DNA from: DASRHD01 sp035499715
Lineage (GTDB): Bacteria; Verrucomicrobiota; Verrucomicrobiia; Opitutales; Opitutaceae
DNA: 6,614 nucleotides
Reading direction: 5' to 3'
NCBI GenBank assembly: GCA_035499715.1
Contig: DATJYF010000159.1
Span: forward strand, 1-6,614
Shown in pieces: positions 6,117 through 6,614 of the stretch. Positions within the stretch are counted from its first letter, which is position 1, and each line of letters opens with the position of its first letter. The notes under the pieces were generated by a model that ran no database searches, was not told the origin of the DNA, and worked only from the letters and a program-made list of their open reading frames with translations. The position numbers were made by a program, and so were the translations under genes.

Positions 6117-6120
6117 TCCT
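6117..6120 (-). promoter_or_regulatory. Ribosome binding site for the beta-propeller gene
   Basis: AGGA followed by AACGATGC and then the ATG at 6108 gives an 8-base spacing. It is the clearest Shine-Dalgarno in the window and decides the start in favour of 6108 rather than 6144. Confidence 0.65.
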
Positions 6121-6124
6121 GCCT

Positions 6125-6614
6125 CTACTTTTTCCCGGCGGCAAGAAAGTCTGTCACGGCACCGACAAATTCACCGGTGTGGGTGGCCCAGCTCAGATGC
6201 CCCGCGTGCGGGAACACATGGACGGTCGCGCCGGGATAAAGCGCCCGGAAGTCCCGGCGTTCCCGCGCGGTGAACCCGGTCTCCTCATCGGACTCGAGAA
6301 TCAAGACGCGGCCCGTCCATCCGCCGGCTTTTGCCGGCATGAGGCGGCCCCGCCGGACAAAATCGCGCATGCACCGCAATTGATTGCCCAGAGCCGGGGA
6401 ATGCGGATCCGCCGCCTCCGCGTGGGTCAAAAAATTCAGCCAGAATTCCCGGCCGGGATCGCCCTGCAACAGGCGCTTGAATTTGGCGTGAATCGAACCC
6501 ATCAGCAGCGTGCGTGGCAACCGGGCCAGGAGTGGAAGTGTCAGCTTTAAAAGCAGGGTGCGGCCGGGCGAATAGAAGGCGCAGTTGGCGATGAGCAGCG
6601 CCGCCATGCGGTCG
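6125..6614 (-). CDS. Alpha/beta hydrolase, C-terminal part, cut by window edge
   Basis: The reading frame stays open to the window edge, so the start is missing. The visible 162 residues begin DRMAALLIANCAFYSP, which resembles the strand after the nucleophile elbow in alpha/beta hydrolases (pattern xRVAxLVLANT), then a helical cap region rich in Leu and Arg. Counting from the Met at 6607, a second core strand GRVLILESDEE (99-109) carries Asp107, a candidate catalytic acid, and ATVHVFPHAGHLSW (127-140) carries His137, the likely catalytic histidine, followed by a C-terminal helix ending AAGKK. The serine nucleophile (GxSxG) must lie beyond the window. The substrate cannot be told; esterase, meta-cleavage-type hydrolase or peptidase are all open. 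The Met at 6607 is internal and is unlikely to be the true start. The gene stops 16 bases before the exported beta-propeller gene. Confidence 0.8.
   Translation of the reverse strand, partial: DRMAALLIANCAFYSPGRTLLLKLTLPLLARLPRTLLMGSIHAKFKRLLQGDPGREFWLNFLTHAEAADPHSPALGNQLRCMRDFVRRGRLMPAKAGGWTGRVLILESDEETGFTARERRDFRALYPGATVHVFPHAGHLSWATHTGEFVGAVTDFLAAGKK

Noticed and set aside
6109..6144. Upstream in-frame start at 6144 for the beta-propeller gene
   Set aside because: It would overlap the hydrolase stop region and add 12 charged residues before the signal peptide; the ATG at 6108 has a good ribosome binding site.

Overview
The window is GC-rich, densely packed bacterial chromosome with mostly housekeeping genes. 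I infer a Gram-negative host, because an exported beta-propeller protein sits beside standard bacterial lipid and envelope genes. A member of the Verrucomicrobiota (Opitutales-like) would fit, but no rRNA or other marker is present, so that placement is only a guess. I see no mobile element, CRISPR array, tRNA or rRNA, and no convincing new biological system. The interest lies in details of otherwise familiar genes.

Left block, minus strand (positions 1 to 1664): rpmF (ribosomal protein L32), plsX (acyl-ACP:phosphate acyltransferase) and the start of fabH (ketoacyl-ACP synthase III) lie in that transcription order. This is the classic cluster linking ribosome production to fatty acid and phospholipid synthesis. 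The L32 has lost all four zinc-ribbon cysteines. A terminator-like hairpin with a T7 tract lies between rpmF and plsX. A candidate promoter with a hairpin near its predicted start precedes rpmF.

Divergent gap (1665 to 1864): about 200 bases hold the rpmF promoter and the upstream region of the rightward genes.

Middle block, plus strand (1865 to 5122): uppP (undecaprenyl-diphosphate phosphatase), a trpD-family anthranilate phosphoribosyltransferase and glmM (phosphoglucosamine mutase) overlap at both junctions (11 and 4 bases), so they are almost certainly one translationally coupled operon. UppP recycles the lipid carrier and GlmM makes glucosamine-1-phosphate for UDP-GlcNAc, so both serve cell-wall synthesis. 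The trpD-like gene is the odd partner.

Right block, minus strand (5137 to 6614): an exported YncE/NHL-type beta-propeller protein of unknown function lies 16 bases downstream of an alpha/beta hydrolase that runs off the window edge. This pair converges on glmM with only 14 bases between stop codons.
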